Source: an uncultured Planctomycetia bacterium (GTDB taxonomy: Bacteria; Planctomycetota; UBA1135; GCA-002686595). Taken from it: a stretch of DNA of 23,477 nt. The notes under the pieces were generated by a model that saw nothing but the letters and a program-made list of their open reading frames with translations, had not been told where the DNA came from and searched no databases. Each line of letters begins with the position of its first letter. Within the stretch, counting starts at the first letter, position 1. The stretch lies in the NCBI GenBank assembly GCA_937952135.1, contig CALFYL010000253.1, forward strand, positions 1 to 23,477. Reading direction: 5' to 3'. Shown here piece by piece: positions 22,627-23,477 of this stretch. A program made the position numbers and the translations under genes.

Positions 22627-23477
22627 CGCGCGGTCCACGCCTCGGCGCCGTGCGCGCGCGCCGGGCTGTCGGGCGTGAGCCGCAGATCGAGCTTCGCCGC
22701 GTCGCGGAACTTCGGGTCGGCGCCGCCCGCGCCGTCGCGCTCCTCGACGGGCAGCGCGACGCGCGAGCGCGCGGGATCGTTTTCGCAGTACCAGTAGTTG
22801 CGCGCGAACCGGAACGTCTCGGGCGCCGTCGCGTCGCCGACGTTCACCGCGACCGCGAGCTCGCCCGCGCGGTGCACGACGAGGTTGTCGGTGACTTCGC
22901 CGTTGCGGCACGGCGTGAACGAACTCTCGCGCGTCTCCTGCAGGATGCGCACGAGCCATTTTCGCGGCCGATAGAACGTGTTGAAGCGCACGCGCGCGCC
23001 GTCGACGCCGACGAAGGCGATCGGCGCGAGCGAGCCGACGAAGGTGCAGCCCTGCACGGTGATGTCGCGAGCCTCGAAGCCTTCGGGCTTCGGGCGGAAA
23101 TAGGCCAGGCCCGTCGAGCCTCCGATGTTGACCGCGCGCTGGCCGGCGTGCTCGAAGCGGCACGCGTTGACCTCGATGTCGCGCGAGCCGCCCTTCATCT
23201 GCACACCGTTGGCGGCGGGGTTCTCTTCGCGGTCGCGGAACACGCTGTCGGCGATCGTTCCATTGCGGCAGCCGACCATGTCGACGCCCGAACCACCGCG
23301 GCCCCAGCGTTCGACCGTGCAGTTCTCGAGCCGAAACTCGCTCACACCCGACAACTTGATGCCGTCTTCGTTGCCGCTCCCTCCGCAGTCGCGCACGACG
23401 AGCCCGCGCAGGACGACATGGTGCGCCGGCGTGTCGCGCGCGCCGCCGTCGTCGATGTTCAGCCCGTTCGCGGGCGC
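22623..23477 (-). CDS. Parallel beta-helix (pectate-lyase-like fold) protein, start beyond the right edge
   Basis: The frame is open through base 23477, so the N-terminus lies outside the window. The GTG at 23396 is internal: residues before it (GLNIDDGG … HHVVLRGLVV) continue the repeat pattern. The visible 284 residues contain rungs such as FRLENCTVERW, GTIADSVFRDRE, DIEVNACRFEHAG, DITVQGCTFVGS, VRFNTFYRP and GEVTDNLVVHR. These are typical of right-handed parallel beta-helix proteins (PbH1 repeats, PF13229). NPAANGVQMKGGS and a C-terminal DLRLTPDSPAR (common at the end of such bacterial proteins) support this. Members include polysaccharide lyases and epimerases; no lyase or AlgG-type DPHD motif is visible in this part. 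Extracytoplasmic location is inferred. Fold assignment is firm; activity is unknown. Confidence 0.85.
   Translation of the reverse strand, partial: APANGLNIDDGGARDTPAHHVVLRGLVVRDCGGSGNEDGIKLSGVSEFRLENCTVERWGRGGSGVDMVGCRNGTIADSVFRDREENPAANGVQMKGGSRDIEVNACRFEHAGQRAVNIGGSTGLAYFRPKPEGFEARDITVQGCTFVGSLAPIAFVGVDGARVRFNTFYRPRKWLVRILQETRESSFTPCRNGEVTDNLVVHRAGELAVAVNVGDATAPETFRFARNYWYCENDPARSRVALPVEERDGAGGADPKFRDAAKLDLRLTPDSPARAHGAEAWTAR

Noticed and set aside
1..23477. A mobile element, defence island or prophage
   Set aside because: No integrase, transposase, terminal repeats, toxin-antitoxin pair, restriction gene or tRNA-end duplication was seen, and base composition looks even throughout.

Overview
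The window is very GC-rich (roughly 70% by eye) and carries large exported proteins, GT-C type membrane glycosyltransferases and few Shine-Dalgarno (SD) sequences. Two proteins share a C-terminal domain (YCTAGT…NGC … PWGSGSTS.LCV … NLSDGLE) that I associate with exported proteins of deep-branching Planctomycetota. A member of Planctomycetota, or a nearby phylum with dispersed cell-wall genes, is the best guess. No 16S or marker tree was available. I see no phage, transposon, CRISPR, tRNA or rRNA. It looks like ordinary chromosome devoted to the cell envelope and surface.

Layout. (1) 1-2636: the 3' part of a large delta-60 repeat (beta-propeller-like) surface protein. (2) 2738-3814: a divergent HxlR-type regulator and DinB-fold protein, with a candidate operator of tandem repeats between them. 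(3) 4048-6896: two overlapping genes for polytopic glycosyltransferases (GT87-like, then a GT-C family member). (4) 7073-8509: a Cys-rich exported protein with the same C-terminal domain as the first gene, then a strong hairpin. (5) 8615-9625: GDP-mannose 4,6-dehydratase, convergent with (6) an SGNH/GDSL-like membrane-anchored protein at 9676-10824. (7) 11164-14158: an AlgI-type MBOAT O-acyltransferase and an AlgJ/AlgX-like partner, one base apart. (8) 14233-16512: an exported protein combining a lectin-like region, TPRs and an HExxH peptidase domain. It is convergent with (9) rsmH at 16537-17586, which lies outside any dcw cluster. (10) 17676-19649: a membrane-anchored protein of serial carboxypeptidase-regulatory-like domains. 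(11) 19708-22626: a large YfhO-like membrane protein. Its stop codon shares a CTAG with the stop of (12), a convergent parallel beta-helix protein that runs off the right edge.

How the genes may work together (inference). gmd supplies GDP-4-keto-6-deoxymannose, the precursor of GDP-fucose or GDP-rhamnose. The GT87/GT-C pair and the YfhO-like protein would use lipid-linked sugars at the membrane. The MBOAT and AlgX-like pair would O-acetylate an exported glycan. The delta-60, Cys-rich, lectin/TPR/peptidase and beta-helix proteins would be surface or periplasmic clients. The least described elements are the shared C-terminal domain, the O-acetylation module whose two SGNH-like members both lack the usual Asp next to the catalytic His, and the lectin-TPR-peptidase fusion.
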